Origin: Acidobacteriota bacterium
GTDB lineage: Bacteria; Acidobacteriota; Thermoanaerobaculia; Multivoradales; SZUA-115
Reading direction: 5' to 3'
DNA length: 64,000 bases
NCBI GenBank assembly: GCA_024277255.1
Contig: JAJRVQ010000033.1
Span: forward strand, 1-64,000
In this document: positions 51,073-59,315 of the stretch, one piece after another
Position numbering within the stretch: the first letter of the stretch is position 1
Layout: the number at the start of each line of letters is the position of its first letter
Translations under genes and position numbers: made by a program
The notes under the pieces: generated by a model
Told to the model about the DNA's origin: nothing
The model's input: the letters and a program-made list of their open reading frames with translations, nothing else
The model's database searches: none

Positions 51073-51190
51073 CTCTTCCCCCACTCTCGACAACATAGAT
51101 CGCAACCTGCGCCCCACGCCACCGTGGTTTTTCCAGGGTGGTCCGGTGGCTCGTGCCTGGGGCTGATCCCGCCTGCTTTGAGCCGGGTGG

Positions 51191-51252
51191 ATGGACTCTG
51201 TGCATGGTGTTGCAGTGGTTTTTTCAGAGAAATGGAAGCGAGGAGAGTCCAT
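51191..51252 (+). promoter_or_regulatory. Leader inverted repeat covering the receptor start codon
   Basis: ATGGACTCT at 51191-51199 is a perfect complement of AGAGTCCAT at 51244-51252, which includes part of the ribosome site and the first two bases of the ATG. Pairing would close a 44-nt loop and could block initiation. Function is inferred only. Confidence 0.45.
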
Positions 51253-53602
51253 GCAACGGACTGAATGGATAGCGCGGATTATGGCGGTGTGGCTGGTGTT
51301 GCCGGCTCTCGCCGGGGGTCCGATCGCGGCGGATCAGGAGAGGATATTGAGCGGCCGGGTCGTCGATCGGTCAGGTGCGGTGGCCTATGCCGAAGTGAGC
51401 TTGCTGTGGAAAGAGAGGGTCGTCGCCGGCACGGTGTCAGACGCGGACGGGCGATTCGCCGTGGTGGTTCCCGTGGTCCTGGATGTCGATGTGGAGAGCG
51501 CGAAACCCGAGGCGACGGGATGGATGATCGTGGTGGCGGCGGAGGGTCACGCCGTGCACGAGACACCCCTCGCGTCGTTCGAAGGAAGCGCGGAGATTGA
51601 ACTCGCTCTCGAAGAGCGGACCTTTCGTCAGGAGATCAGGGTCACCTCCTCTCTACCCGAACTGGAGACGCAGGTGAACCTCTACGGTCGCGACCTCCGG
51701 CGCCGAGGGCAGCAGGACTTGGCGATGGCACTGCGCGACGAGGCCGGGATGTCGGCCAAGCGGCGAGGCGGGGTCAATCTCGAGCCGGAGGTGCGTGGGT
51801 TGCAGGAGACCCAGGTGGCTCTGTTCGTCGACGGCACGCGGACGTTCGCCGCCGGGCCGGCGCGGATGGACTCGGGAATCAGCCACGTCAGCCCCTTTTC
51901 GGTCGATCGAATCTCGGTGATCAAGGGGCCGCACGCGTTGAGCTGGGGATCCGGAGCGATGAGTGCCGTGCGGGTCGATACCTTTCGGCCGGAGTTCTTG
52001 TCGGATGCCTTCAAAGTCGAGGGACGGTTGCACGGCCGCTATGACGAGGTGAGCGAGGGGGTCGAGGCCGCGGGTGGAATCTGGGGCTCGAACGATCGAT
52101 TTCGTTTCTATCTGGCACAAAGCGAGCGCAGCGGCGGCGACTACCAGAATGGTGCCGGCGCCGAGGTGCCGGGGGACTATGAATCGGCCGAGACCCGCTG
52201 GCTGATCGGTTTCCGGCCCCGCGAAGAGATCCAGATCGACTATTCCGGTGGCTATCAGAAGCAAAACGACCTCGACTTCCCGGGGCGGCTGCTCGACGCC
52301 ACCTATTTCTACACCCGCTCGCACGCTCTCGAACTGACCTGGACACCGGGCCGGGGAAGACTGCACGAGCTCTACGCACAGGTTTACTCGAACGGCAAAG
52401 ACCATCGAATGAACAACGACGAGAAACCGACCGCCCGTCCGGCGCCGGGGCGCAAGCCTCCCTTTGCGCTGGATGTGGCCATCACCACCGAGGCCAATAC
52501 GATAGGAGGTCGGAGTTGGCTGAGCTTCGCTCTTGGCTCGGTGCAATTGAAGGTCGGAAGCGACTTCTACCGGCTGGAACAGAACGCCGACCGCACGGTG
52601 GCCCGCAGGGAAAACGGCTTCGTTCTCTTCGCCGACGTAGTCTGGCCCGACGTCCGTCTCGACAACCTGGGCGGCTACGCGCAACTGGTAGGCAGCGCGG
52701 GTCGGCTGCGCTACGGCGGTACGGTGCGAGTCGACCGCTTCAGCGGCCAGGCGGGTCGGGCCTCGGACTTCTTTGTCGCCCACACCCGCGGCGCGCTGGA
52801 CCCCAGCAAGACGAGCCTCAGTGCCGCGTTGAGCGCCAACTACCGGCTCGGCGACCACTGGCTGCTGAACGCCGGTCTGGGACGGGTGGTGCGCTCCCCA
52901 ACCGCGTTGGAACTCTACTCGGATCGTTTCCCTTCGACCAAGTTCCAACTCGCGGCCGAGTTCATGGGCAATCCACAGTTGGATGCGGAAACCTCGAGTG
53001 AACTGGACCTTGGAGTGGACGGCTCCATCGGGCCGGTGGCGCTCTCGGTCGAGGGGTTCTACCGGGTGGTCGACGACTACATCACGATCGTCGCCGACCC
53101 GACGCTGGCGCGCCGGCTGCCGCTCAGTCCGCCGGTGGTCTACCGGTATGTCAACGGCAGCGAAGCACGCTTCTACGGCGCAGAGGTGAAGCTGCGCGGG
53201 GTTGCCGGCGACTGGCTCTACTGGCACGCCGGCGTCGATTGGGTGCGTGGCACGGACGAGCAATTCGACGAGCCGATCCTCGGTGTGGAGCCGCGAACCG
53301 TTCGTCTGGCCCTCGGGGTGCGAGCGCCGTCGAAGAAGTGGTGGATCGAAGCGCACGGGCGCAGCGTCGACGACCAGCGGCGGGTTGCGACCCAACGCTT
53401 CGAACTGCCGACCGAGGGGTATTCGCAGGTAGATCTGCGAGGCGGTGTTCGGTTGGCGGCAGTCTTGGAGCTGACTTGCGAGCTGCGCAATCTCACCGAT
53501 GAGGCCTTTGCCGATCATCTGAACGCGAGAAACCCGTTTACCGGCCAGCGCATTCTGGAGCCCGGGCGCAGCCTGGTTGTCGGCGTCGATTGGTCTTTCT
53601 AG
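51251..53602 (+). CDS. TonB-dependent outer-membrane receptor (candidate metal receptor)
   Basis: The 783-aa protein has a signal peptide (IARIMAVWLVLPALAGGPIAADQ). An N-terminal carboxypeptidase-regulatory-like domain follows (ILSGRVVDRSGAVAYAEVSLLW). Then come a plug domain (EIRVTSSLPELE, MALRDEAGMSAKRRG, DRISVIKGPHALSWGSGAMSAVRV) and a 22-strand-type barrel ending in the aromatic residue Phe (VVGVDWSF). It should import a ligand across the outer membrane using TonB energy. The plug resembles OprC/NosA-like copper receptors, and the preceding gene encodes a Cys/His-rich protein, so copper is a reasonable but unproven ligand. ATG 51251 has GAGGAGAG upstream, within an inverted repeat. Confidence 0.9.
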   Translation: MQRTEWIARIMAVWLVLPALAGGPIAADQERILSGRVVDRSGAVAYAEVSLLWKERVVAGTVSDADGRFAVVVPVVLDVDVESAKPEATGWMIVVAAEGHAVHETPLASFEGSAEIELALEERTFRQEIRVTSSLPELETQVNLYGRDLRRRGQQDLAMALRDEAGMSAKRRGGVNLEPEVRGLQETQVALFVDGTRTFAAGPARMDSGISHVSPFSVDRISVIKGPHALSWGSGAMSAVRVDTFRPEFLSDAFKVEGRLHGRYDEVSEGVEAAGGIWGSNDRFRFYLAQSERSGGDYQNGAGAEVPGDYESAETRWLIGFRPREEIQIDYSGGYQKQNDLDFPGRLLDATYFYTRSHALELTWTPGRGRLHELYAQVYSNGKDHRMNNDEKPTARPAPGRKPPFALDVAITTEANTIGGRSWLSFALGSVQLKVGSDFYRLEQNADRTVARRENGFVLFADVVWPDVRLDNLGGYAQLVGSAGRLRYGGTVRVDRFSGQAGRASDFFVAHTRGALDPSKTSLSAALSANYRLGDHWLLNAGLGRVVRSPTALELYSDRFPSTKFQLAAEFMGNPQLDAETSSELDLGVDGSIGPVALSVEGFYRVVDDYITIVADPTLARRLPLSPPVVYRYVNGSEARFYGAEVKLRGVAGDWLYWHAGVDWVRGTDEQFDEPILGVEPRTVRLALGVRAPSKKWWIEAHGRSVDDQRRVATQRFELPTEGYSQVDLRGGVRLAAVLELTCELRNLTDEAFADHLNARNPFTGQRILEPGRSLVVGVDWSF

Positions 53603-53618
53603 TCGCCGTGTTGGTATT

Positions 53619-53649
53619 GGCGAGAGCGCTCTCGAAGGGCGCTCTCGCC
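53619..53649 (+). terminator. Terminator-like hairpin
   Basis: GGCGAGAGCGC and GCGCTCTCGCC form a perfect 11-bp stem 16 bp after the receptor gene's stop. No T-run follows, so termination is inferred from position and stem strength. Confidence 0.65.
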
Positions 53650-54211
53650 GCCTCTCCAAGGGCTGAGCTATGCGCGGTTGGCTACCTGGGAATCCGCTTG
53701 ATCCAGGAGTCTGCTCGACCTCCATTTAGGAGCTGTTCGAGAGCCGATTTGTAGCGCATCTGTAGCTGTCCTCGACACTTACGCGTTCTCCACATGCGCT
53801 GCGGAAAACGGTGAGGAAAACGCCCCCGGTTCGGCCCCTAAAGCCTGTATTCAAGGGGGTTTGGACCGTTTTGAACAGAGGATTGTGCAAGGGGGGTTAA
53901 CCCCTTTGTTTTCAGTGTCTTGAACTGTCTGCTTCAACAAGAGGCGATCACCAGGTGGTCACCGATCGGCAACGGTTTTCCGCAGGCCGCCGTTGTGCGC
54001 CAAGGGCATTGCGCCTAAGTGCCTGAAACAGAGCGATTTAGAGGAGTGCTTGGGGAGGCCGGCGAAGCGGCGTACAAGGTGGCTCGATCGCTCGCCGTGC
54101 GGGGTGATTTCGCGGTTCGCAGGTGTGGTAGATTTCCGCTCGCTCAACCCGATCCGCAAACTACGGACCGTCGGAAACTCAGTTCGGAAACTCATATCGG
54201 AAACTCATATC
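53650..54211. other. Intergenic region upstream of the glycine-cleavage operon
   Basis: About 560 bp without a supportable gene. It contains a small dyad, AAGGGG-GGTTAA-CCCCTT followed by TGTTTT (about 53889-53912), and the 13-bp tandem repeats at its end. I looked for a glycine riboswitch consensus and did not find one. Confidence 0.5.
54171..54209. repeat. Three tandem 13-bp repeats at the gcvT start
   Basis: TCGGAAACTCAGT is followed by two copies of TCGGAAACTCATA (54184-54209), ending 2 bp before the GTG start. They occupy the place where the ribosome site should be; each unit brings one GGAAA. Confidence 0.85.
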
Positions 54212-55318
54212 GTGTCTGAAGCAGCTGCGCAGCGTACCCCTCTCTACGACTGCCACCGTGAGGCGGGTGGTCGCCTGGTTGAATTCGCCGGCTGGGAAAT
54301 GCCGGTCCAGTACTCCGGCGTCATTGAAGAGCACCGTGCGGTGCGGGGTGCGGCCGGTTTGTTCGATGTTTCCCACATGGGCGAGATCCGCGTCGCCGGT
54401 CACGGGGCTGAAGAGTTTCTTCAAGGGTTGACCCCGAACAACGTGGCCAAGCTCCGGCCGGGGCGGGCTCACTACAGCGGCTTGCTCACCGAGGAGGGAA
54501 CCTACATCGACGACCTGCTGGTCTACCGGCTGGGCGCCGAGGAGTTCCTTCTGGTGGTCAACGCCGCCAACGTCGAAGGCGATTTTGACTGGGTGGCTCA
54601 GCATGCCGAGGGCGTGGCTGGAGTGTCGGTGAGCGATGTCTCCGCCGATTGGGCGCTGCTGGCTCTGCAAGGGCCTCGCGCCATCGAGATCTTGAGCGCG
54701 CACACCGCCGTGGATCTGGCCGCGATTCGCTACTACCGCTTCAAGAGGGGCGAACTGGCGGGCATGCCGGTGCTCTTTTCGCGTACCGGCTACACCGGTG
54801 AGGACGGTTTCGAGCTCTATCTGCAACCGCGGGACGCACCGGCTGTCTGGCGGTTGCTCTTGGAGTCCGGTGCCGGCGCCGGGCTGGTTCCAGCCGGTCT
54901 GGGCGCCCGCGACACGCTACGCCTGGAAGCCGGCATGGCACTCTACGGCCATGAGATCGACCGCGCGACGACGCCGTTGGACGCCGGCCTGAACTGGGTA
55001 GTGAAGTTCGACAGTGGTGACTTCATCGGCCGCCAGGCGCTAGCGCGCCAGAAGGCAAGCGGAACGGACAAGAGGCTGGTCGGCTTCGAGATCGTGGGGC
55101 GTGGAATTGCTCGTCAGGGCTTTCCTGTGCTGCACGACGCAGAGGCCGTCGGCCGAGTGACCAGCGGCACGTGGAGTCCGACCTTCGAGAAAGCACTGGG
55201 AATGGCCTATGTACCGCCCGATCTAGCCGCACCGGGTACGGTTCTGACCGTGGAGATTCGTCGCCGGCAGGTCGAGGCCAAGGTGGCCGAGATCCCGTTT
55301 TACAGCCGACCTCGCTAG
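54212..55318 (+). CDS. gcvT: Glycine cleavage system T protein (aminomethyltransferase)
   Basis: The 368-aa protein takes the aminomethyl group from lipoylated GcvH and transfers the methylene to tetrahydrofolate, releasing ammonia. Landmarks are TPLYDCHREAGGRLVEFAGWEMPVQYSG near the N-terminus and GLFDVSHMGEIRVAG with the conserved Asp. Others are LTPNNVAKLRPGRAHYSGLLTEEGTYIDDLLVYRL, FSRTGYTGEDGFELYL, and the C-terminal RVTSGTWSPTFEKALGMAYVP. Length is normal. GTG at 54212 starts the family's usual N-terminus; there is no GGAGG-type site, only the GGAAA of tandem repeats upstream. It heads the operon gcvT-gcvH-gcvPA-gcvPB. Confidence 0.96.
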   Translation: MSEAAAQRTPLYDCHREAGGRLVEFAGWEMPVQYSGVIEEHRAVRGAAGLFDVSHMGEIRVAGHGAEEFLQGLTPNNVAKLRPGRAHYSGLLTEEGTYIDDLLVYRLGAEEFLLVVNAANVEGDFDWVAQHAEGVAGVSVSDVSADWALLALQGPRAIEILSAHTAVDLAAIRYYRFKRGELAGMPVLFSRTGYTGEDGFELYLQPRDAPAVWRLLLESGAGAGLVPAGLGARDTLRLEAGMALYGHEIDRATTPLDAGLNWVVKFDSGDFIGRQALARQKASGTDKRLVGFEIVGRGIARQGFPVLHDAEAVGRVTSGTWSPTFEKALGMAYVPPDLAAPGTVLTVEIRRRQVEAKVAEIPFYSRPR

Positions 55319-55368
55319 TGGGCGGTGGTGCGGCATGAAAATTAGACCCTGAGGGGGAAAGGAGCGCG

Positions 55369-55761
55369 ATGTCGAGCTATCCAGCGAATTATCTCTACTC
55401 CGAAGAGCACGAGTGGCTCAATGTCGACGGTGACCAGGTGACTCTTGGCATCACGCAGTTCGCGCAAGACTCGCTAGGCGAGGTGGTCTTTGTCGACCTG
55501 CCGGAGGTCGGCCAGACCTTCGATGTGAACGAAGAGGTCGGCACCATCGAGTCGGTGAAGGCCGTCGCCGAGATTTACACGCCGGTGGCCGGTGAGGTGA
55601 TCGAGATCAACACTGTCGTGGTCGACGACCCCGAGCCGATGAACGACGCCCCGCATAGCGACGGCTGGTTGTTCAAACTTCGCATCAGCGACCCCTCGCA
55701 GCTCGAATCGCTGATGGACGCGGCGGCTTACGCGGAGTTCGTGGCGCAGAAGGAATCTTGA
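55369..55761 (+). CDS. gcvH: Glycine cleavage system H protein (lipoyl carrier)
   Basis: The 130-aa protein is the lipoylated shuttle between the P, T and L proteins. It shows YSEEHEWLNVDGDQVTLGITQFAQDSLGEVVFVDLPEVGQ and the lipoyl-lysine site GTIESVKAVAEIY (Lys in SVKA). DAPHSDGWLFKLRI lies near the C-terminus. GGAAAGGAG-type sequence precedes the ATG. It lies 50 bp after gcvT and 4 bp before gcvPA. Confidence 0.97.
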   Translation: MSSYPANYLYSEEHEWLNVDGDQVTLGITQFAQDSLGEVVFVDLPEVGQTFDVNEEVGTIESVKAVAEIYTPVAGEVIEINTVVVDDPEPMNDAPHSDGWLFKLRISDPSQLESLMDAAAYAEFVAQKES

Positions 55762-55765
55762 CCCC

Positions 55766-57166
55766 GTGACCGAAGGCGCTCACCGCTATCTGCCCGTCGG
55801 AGACCTCGATGTGGAAGAGATGCTGCGCTCGATCGGTCGGGCGAGTATCGACGAACTTTTCGCCTCGGTACCGCCCGCCGTTTGTCTGCAGGCGCCGGTC
55901 GAGGTCGGTGGGCCGCTGTGCGATCAGGAGTTGCGCCGCCACTTTCTGGAGTTCGAGGGGCGCAACCAGGTAGCGGGCCGTGACCTGGTCAGCTTTTTGG
56001 GTGCAGGTGCCTATCGTCACGAGAGCCCCGCGGTGGTCGACTACCTGATCCAGCGGGGCGAGTTCCTCACCGTCTACACGCCGTATCAGCCGGAGGTCAG
56101 CCAGGGGACATTGCAGGCGATCTTCGAATTCCAGACCTTTATCTCGATGCTGACCGGACTGCCGGTGGCCAACGCCTCGATGTACGAAGGGGCCAGCGCC
56201 TTCGCGGAGGCGGTCTTGATGGCCACCAGGATCAAGAAGAAGCGGCGCAAGGTGGTGATCTCGCGAACCATTCATCCCGAGTACAGGGCGACCTTGGCCA
56301 CCTACCTGCGCAATCTCGACTTCGAGGTCGTCGAGGTGGGGTGGGATTCTTCCGGTCGCACCGACGCTGCGGCTCTAGAGGCGGCGATCGACGAAGAGAC
56401 GGCCTGCGTCGCCATCCAGTCGCCCAATTACTTCGGCGTGGTGGAGGGCTGGCGGAGGGCCTCCGCTCTGGCGCAGGCCCAGGGTGCGGTGAGCATCGGC
56501 GTGGTCACCGAAGCGCTCTCCATGGCTCTGCTCGAAAGTCCCGGTGCCGGCGGCTGTGACATTGCTTGCGGCGAAGCGCAGTCTTTCGGCCTGCCGGTTT
56601 CCTACGGCGGCCCCTACCTGGGTTTCATGGCGGTGCGCGATCGGTTCAAGCGTTCGATGCCGGGCAGGTTGGCGGGTGAAACCATCGATAGGGCCGGGCG
56701 CCGGGTTTGGGTGTTGACCCTGTCGACCCGCGAACAGCACATCCGGCGCGAGAAGTCGACGTCGAACATCTGTACCAACCAGGCTCTTTGCGCGCTGGCG
56801 GCGACGATCTATCTGTCGCTGCACGGACGCCACGGATTGCGCCGGCTGGCGGAGATCAATCTCCAGCGGGCGGCCCATCTGCGCCGCCGGCTGTCGGCGG
56901 CGGGCAACGGGATCTCGCCGCGCTTCGCTTCACCCGGGTTTAACGAGGTGTTGTTGCGCAGCAGCGCTCCGGTGGACGATCTTTTCGGCGCGCTGGAGCA
57001 CGAGGGCATCCTCGCCGGCGTTGCCCTCGGAGGTGACTATCCCGAACTCGAGGACTGCTTCCTGACCGCGGTGACCGAATGCAATCCGCCGTCCGAGTTG
57101 GCGGCGCTCGAGACCGCCCTGTCGCGGCACACCGGCCAGGCGGTGGTGACGGGAGAATCGGCATGA
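55766..57166 (+). CDS. gcvPA: Glycine dehydrogenase (decarboxylating) subunit 1
   Basis: The 466-aa protein is the alpha subunit of the two-subunit P protein, which decarboxylates glycine with pyridoxal phosphate. Landmarks are VSFLGAGAYRHESPAVVDYL, FLTVYTPYQPEVSQGTLQAIFEFQTFISMLTGLPVANASMYEG in two adjacent blocks, and FGLPVSYGGPYLGFMAVRD with REQHIRREKSTSNICTNQAL. This subunit lacks the PLP-binding Lys, as expected. GTG is the start. It overlaps gcvPB by 4 bp (ATGA), which fits the obligate heterodimer. Confidence 0.96.
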   Translation: MTEGAHRYLPVGDLDVEEMLRSIGRASIDELFASVPPAVCLQAPVEVGGPLCDQELRRHFLEFEGRNQVAGRDLVSFLGAGAYRHESPAVVDYLIQRGEFLTVYTPYQPEVSQGTLQAIFEFQTFISMLTGLPVANASMYEGASAFAEAVLMATRIKKKRRKVVISRTIHPEYRATLATYLRNLDFEVVEVGWDSSGRTDAAALEAAIDEETACVAIQSPNYFGVVEGWRRASALAQAQGAVSIGVVTEALSMALLESPGAGGCDIACGEAQSFGLPVSYGGPYLGFMAVRDRFKRSMPGRLAGETIDRAGRRVWVLTLSTREQHIRREKSTSNICTNQALCALAATIYLSLHGRHGLRRLAEINLQRAAHLRRRLSAAGNGISPRFASPGFNEVLLRSSAPVDDLFGALEHEGILAGVALGGDYPELEDCFLTAVTECNPPSELAALETALSRHTGQAVVTGESA

Positions 57167-58692
57167 GCGAGGATCGCAAACTCAATTCGCGCAACCTTCA
57201 TCCCGAGGTCTACTGGCGAGACGAAGGGCTGCTCTTCGATGGCAGCCGGCCGGGACGGATCGGAGTCCAGCTGCCGCCGGTGGGGGTCGATGAAGTGGCT
57301 CTCGACGAACTGCTCCCGGCCGAGGAGTTACGCGGCGATCTGAGCGAACTGCCGGAACTCTCGGAGGCGGACGTAGTTCGCCATTTCAGCCGTATCTCGC
57401 GCAAGAACTACGCGCTGGACATCGGCCTCTACCCGCTGGGTAGTTGCACCATGAAGTACAACCCGAGGATCAACGAAGAGACGGCCCGCTACCCCGGATT
57501 CACCGCCAGCCACCCCTTGCAGCCGGAGGCGACGGTGCAGGGCAACCTGGCCGTGATCTGGGAGATGGAGCAGGTACTGAAGACGCTGACCGGGATGCCG
57601 CGGGTGAGTTTGCAGCCGGCGGCTGGCGCTCAGGGCGAGTTCACCGGCATGCTGATGGCGCGCGCGGCGATGGATCACCGGGGCGAGAAGCGTCGCTATG
57701 TGCTGATCCCGGACTCGGCGCATGGCACCAACCCGGCTTCGGCCCACTTCGCCGGCTATGAGGTCAAGGAACTCCTCTCCAACGATCGCGGCACCCTCGA
57801 CCTGGCCGATCTCGAACGGGCGATGACCGACGAAGTCGCGGCACTGATGCTCACCGTACCTAACACTCTGGGTGTCTTCGAGGATCACATCCTCGAGATC
57901 TCGCGCATCGTCCACTCCAAGGGCGGTTTTCTCTATTGCGACGGCGCCAACTTCAACGCTTTCGTCGGCAAGGCTCTGCCCGGGAAGATGGGCGTTGACG
58001 TCCTTCATCTGAACCTGCACAAGACGTTCACCACGCCTCACGGCGGCGGTGGTCCGGGAGCCGGCCCGGTGGCAGTCAGCGAAGAGTTGATCCCCTTCTT
58101 GCCCGCGCCGACGGTGGAACGCAACGGGGACGGCAGTTTCCGGCTGGATCGTGACCGGCCGCTGTCGATCGGTCGGGTGCGCTCGTTCAACGGTCAGTTC
58201 GGAATGCTGATCAGGGCCTTGACCTACGTCCTGTCGATGGGCGGCGAAGGGTTGGCGCGAGTGGCGGAGATCGCCGTACTCAACGCCAACTACGTGCGCC
58301 AGGGATTGGAGGATGACTACCACCTGCCCTACTCCTCGCCGACGCTGCACGAGGTGGTTTTCTCCGACAAATGGCAGGCCCGCCACGGTGTCAGCACGCT
58401 CGATATCGCCAAGCGGCTGATGGACTATGGGTTCCATCCGCCGACGATCTACTTCCCGCTGATCGTCTCCGGCGCCCTGATGATCGAGCCGACCGAGACC
58501 ACGGGCAAAGAAGAGCTGGATCATCTGATCGCTGCCATGCGGGCGATTGCCGAGGAAGCCAAGACGGATCCCGAACTCCTCAAGTCCGCGCCGTACAGCA
58601 CTCCGGTTCGACGGTGCGACGAGGTGCGGGCGGCGAAGAAGCCGATCTTGCGCTGGTATCCGCCGGATCCAGACACAGAGACTGAGAGCTAA
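57163..58692 (+). CDS. gcvPB: Glycine dehydrogenase (decarboxylating) subunit 2
   Basis: The 509-aa protein is the PLP-carrying subunit of the split P protein. The PLP-lysine lies in LNLHKTFTTPHGGGGPG. Other landmarks are LYPLGSCTMKYNPRINEE, VSLQPAAGAQGEFTGML and PDSAHGTNPASAHFAGY. Length is normal. ATG at 57163 overlaps the gcvPA stop. A small membrane-protein gene follows by 9 bp. No gcvL (lipoamide dehydrogenase) is in the window, so E3 must come from elsewhere. Confidence 0.97.
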   Translation: MSEDRKLNSRNLHPEVYWRDEGLLFDGSRPGRIGVQLPPVGVDEVALDELLPAEELRGDLSELPELSEADVVRHFSRISRKNYALDIGLYPLGSCTMKYNPRINEETARYPGFTASHPLQPEATVQGNLAVIWEMEQVLKTLTGMPRVSLQPAAGAQGEFTGMLMARAAMDHRGEKRRYVLIPDSAHGTNPASAHFAGYEVKELLSNDRGTLDLADLERAMTDEVAALMLTVPNTLGVFEDHILEISRIVHSKGGFLYCDGANFNAFVGKALPGKMGVDVLHLNLHKTFTTPHGGGGPGAGPVAVSEELIPFLPAPTVERNGDGSFRLDRDRPLSIGRVRSFNGQFGMLIRALTYVLSMGGEGLARVAEIAVLNANYVRQGLEDDYHLPYSSPTLHEVVFSDKWQARHGVSTLDIAKRLMDYGFHPPTIYFPLIVSGALMIEPTETTGKEELDHLIAAMRAIAEEAKTDPELLKSAPYSTPVRRCDEVRAAKKPILRWYPPDPDTETES

Positions 58693-58701
58693 GCAGAAAC
58701 G

Positions 58702-59106
58702 ATGCGTCGGCTGGAACCGGCTCTGGCCGGTCTCTTCATCGCCAGCTGGCTGTTCGGTCTGCTGGATGCCGTCGGGTTGTCGCCGCTTTCCGGTGCACTG
58801 AACCTCTCGTTCTACGCTCTCTACACTTGCGCGGCGGTCTTGGGTTGGGTGGCGGGCAACCTGTACAACGCTCGTCGCCTCCGTCTTCCGCCTGAGATCT
58901 ACCGGCGGCTGTTGCTCCTCTGGGCTGCGGGGCCGGCCGGTTTGGTGATCCTGCTGCGCTCCTTGGCCCCCAAGGCGGCCCAAGAAGAAGGCCCTTGGGT
59001 TTGGCTCTACGCTCTTGGCGTCTATGCGGTGTTCTTCCTGGTTCCCGTCGCGACACGACCCAAGAACGCGCCACCGCCACCCCGTATTGGCTCCCGAAAC
59101 CGCTGA
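58702..59106 (+). CDS. Small membrane protein of unknown function
   Basis: The 134-aa protein has about four TM segments (near residues 5-23, 30-51, 68-86 and 97-117). The loop GNLYNARRLRLPPEIYRR lies between the second and third. I do not recognise the family. It follows gcvPB by 9 bp on the same strand and may be co-transcribed, but nothing links it to glycine cleavage. No clear ribosome site is visible before the ATG. Confidence 0.65.
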   Translation: MRRLEPALAGLFIASWLFGLLDAVGLSPLSGALNLSFYALYTCAAVLGWVAGNLYNARRLRLPPEIYRRLLLLWAAGPAGLVILLRSLAPKAAQEEGPWVWLYALGVYAVFFLVPVATRPKNAPPPPRIGSRNR

Positions 59107-59315
59107 ATCAAATCTCTGAACCGGTCCGGTTCACCGGCTTGAACTCGCGCGGAAGAGGTGAGCTCAGCGCCCGCTTGACAGTGAAGCATTGGCTCAGTGT
59201 GTTAGAAGCCGTCGGTGCCCTTTCCAACCGTCTTGAGTGTTGGCACCGAATTTGCTGAAAAATGGATATGGATCGTTACGCGATCCACATCCATTCTTGG
59301 GGGGAGGAGGTAAAC
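59107..59315. promoter_or_regulatory. Leader and promoter region of the second TonB-dependent receptor
   Basis: A short dyad GAACCGG-T-CCGGTTC lies near 59117-59131. A large hairpin occupies 59261-59295, directly before the strong ribosome site GGGAGGAGG (59302-59310). I see no other coding frame here. Confidence 0.5.
59261..59295 (+). promoter_or_regulatory. Strong leader hairpin before the receptor ribosome site
   Basis: AATGGATATGGATCG and CGATCCACATCCATT pair over 15 positions with one mismatch and a 5-nt loop (TTACG). It ends 6 bp before GGGAGGAGG. It may protect the mRNA 5' end or be a dyad operator; there is no T-run after it, so termination is unlikely. Confidence 0.6.

Noticed and set aside
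53650-54211. Glycine riboswitch before gcvT
   Set aside because: I searched by eye for the paired aptamer consensus and found only simple tandem repeats and a small dyad. A covariance-model search would settle it.
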